Position numbers and translations under genes: made by a program
Notes under the pieces: model-generated
What the model was told of the DNA's origin: nothing
Seen by the model: only the letters and a program-made list of their open reading frames with translations
The model's database searches: none
Part shown: piece by piece, positions 63,551-64,000 of the stretch
Layout: the number at the start of each line of letters is the position of its first letter
How positions within the stretch are numbered: position 1 is the stretch's first letter
Source of the DNA: Cellulomonas sp. RIT-PI-Y
GTDB lineage: Bacteria > Actinomycetota > Actinomycetes > Actinomycetales > Cellulomonadaceae
Assembly: GCF_025642745.1 (NCBI RefSeq)
Contig: NZ_JANZKP010000009.1
Span: 1-64,000, forward strand
Length of the DNA: 64,000 nt
Direction of reading: 5' to 3'

Positions 63551-64000
63551 TCAGTGCTCCGGGTGCGGGCCCTCGTAGATCGCCTCGACGTCGGTGGCGA
63601 AGTCCTTCAGCACATGCGTCCGCCGCACCGACAGCTTGGGGGTGAGGTACCCGTCCTGGATGGTCAGGTCGCGTTCCAGGATCCGGTACTTGCGGATCGA
63701 CTCGGCCCGGGAGACGGCCCGGTTCGCCCGCTCGACCGCCTTGTCCAGCGAGTCGATCACCTGGGGGTCGGTCCGGGCCTGCTCGACGGTGAGCGGAGCG
63801 CGGCCCTGGGCGGAGCACCAACCGGGCAGCCCCTCCGCGTCCAGGGTGACCAGGGCGCCGATGAACGGGCGGCCGTCGCCGACCACGACCACCTGGGAGA
63901 CCAGCGGGTGCGCCCGCAGCCGGTCCTCCAGCACGGCGGGGGCGACGTTCTTGCCGCCCGCGGTCACGATGATCTCCTTCTTGCGGCCGGTGATCCGCAG
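63551..64000 (-). CDS. C-terminal part of a long-chain acyl-CoA synthetase (FadD15-like)
   Basis: The last 149 codons are in the window; the 5' part lies beyond the right edge. RITGRKKEIIVTAGGKNVAP is the adenylate-forming hinge motif, and the tail (KYRILERDLTIQDGYLTPKL) carries the C-terminal lysine region. It activates fatty acids to acyl-CoA through an acyl-AMP. Confidence 0.9.
   Translation of the reverse strand: MRITGRKKEIIVTAGGKNVAPAVLEDRLRAHPLVSQVVVVGDGRPFIGALVTLDAEGLPGWCSAQGRAPLTVEQARTDPQVIDSLDKAVERANRAVSRAESIRKYRILERDLTIQDGYLTPKLSVRRTHVLKDFATDVEAIYEGPHPEH

Overview
The window is high-GC DNA from an actinobacterium. The gene neighbourhoods (qcrCAB-ctaE-trpD, ctaCDF, glnA next to an RDD protein, DUF4191, DUF3043, a DnaQ-UvrC fusion), the frequent GTG starts and the many apparently leaderless promoters suggest Micrococcales, perhaps Cellulomonadaceae. 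The genus is inference. I see no tRNA, rRNA, insertion sequence or CRISPR array. The gene at the right edge is cut off.

Layout. 0-12 kb: glnE, preceded by a 50-bp copy of its own interior; an AI-2E-type permease; a DUF2975/HTH pair with a large palindrome; a CelD-like acetyltransferase; the methionine importer metNIQ behind a Cys-Cys leader peptide; a MerR regulator divergent from an LpqC-like esterase; an orphan BglG-type antiterminator. 12-18 kb: a GH43 glycosidase with an oligosaccharide symporter, a decayed regulator remnant, a DEDDh-BRCT-Lsr2 fusion protein, and glnA with a GlnR operator. 18-26 kb: RDD, CmtR/CDF metal module, DUF4191, flavodoxin, MarR/MMPL pair, oxidoreductases. 26-34 kb: intergenic repeats, sucB-lpd, pepA, two membrane proteins, pyrD. 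34-41 kb: MocR/YczE pair, three pilin-like genes, an aldo/keto reductase (AKR).

41.8-43.2 kb is a low-GC island: a secreted protein plus a 40-residue membrane peptide, bounded by a 169/170-identical fragment of the neighbouring AKR gene. 43-50 kb: DUF3043, an M20 dipeptidase, DJ-1/PfpI, nadA, a diverged glycerate-kinase homologue, erpA and a NifS-like protein that contains no lysine. 50-60 kb: the aerobic respiratory chain, ctaCDF and then (minus strand) qcrCAB and ctaE, with sodA between. 60-64 kb: a receiver protein overlapping trpD, a stand-alone AsnC ligand domain, a DnaQ-UvrC fusion, and the 3' end of an acyl-CoA synthetase gene.

Themes. Nitrogen control is represented by glnE (adenylylation), glnA (with the target Tyr402) and the GlnR boxes. 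Respiration and Fe-S supply cluster at 46-60 kb. About twenty genes have a TAnnnT-like -10 box ending 6-8 nt before the start codon, and I used this to choose starts. The items I consider most novel are the island with its AKR duplication, the similar glnE duplication, the exonuclease-Lsr2 fusion and the lysine-free NifS homologue.
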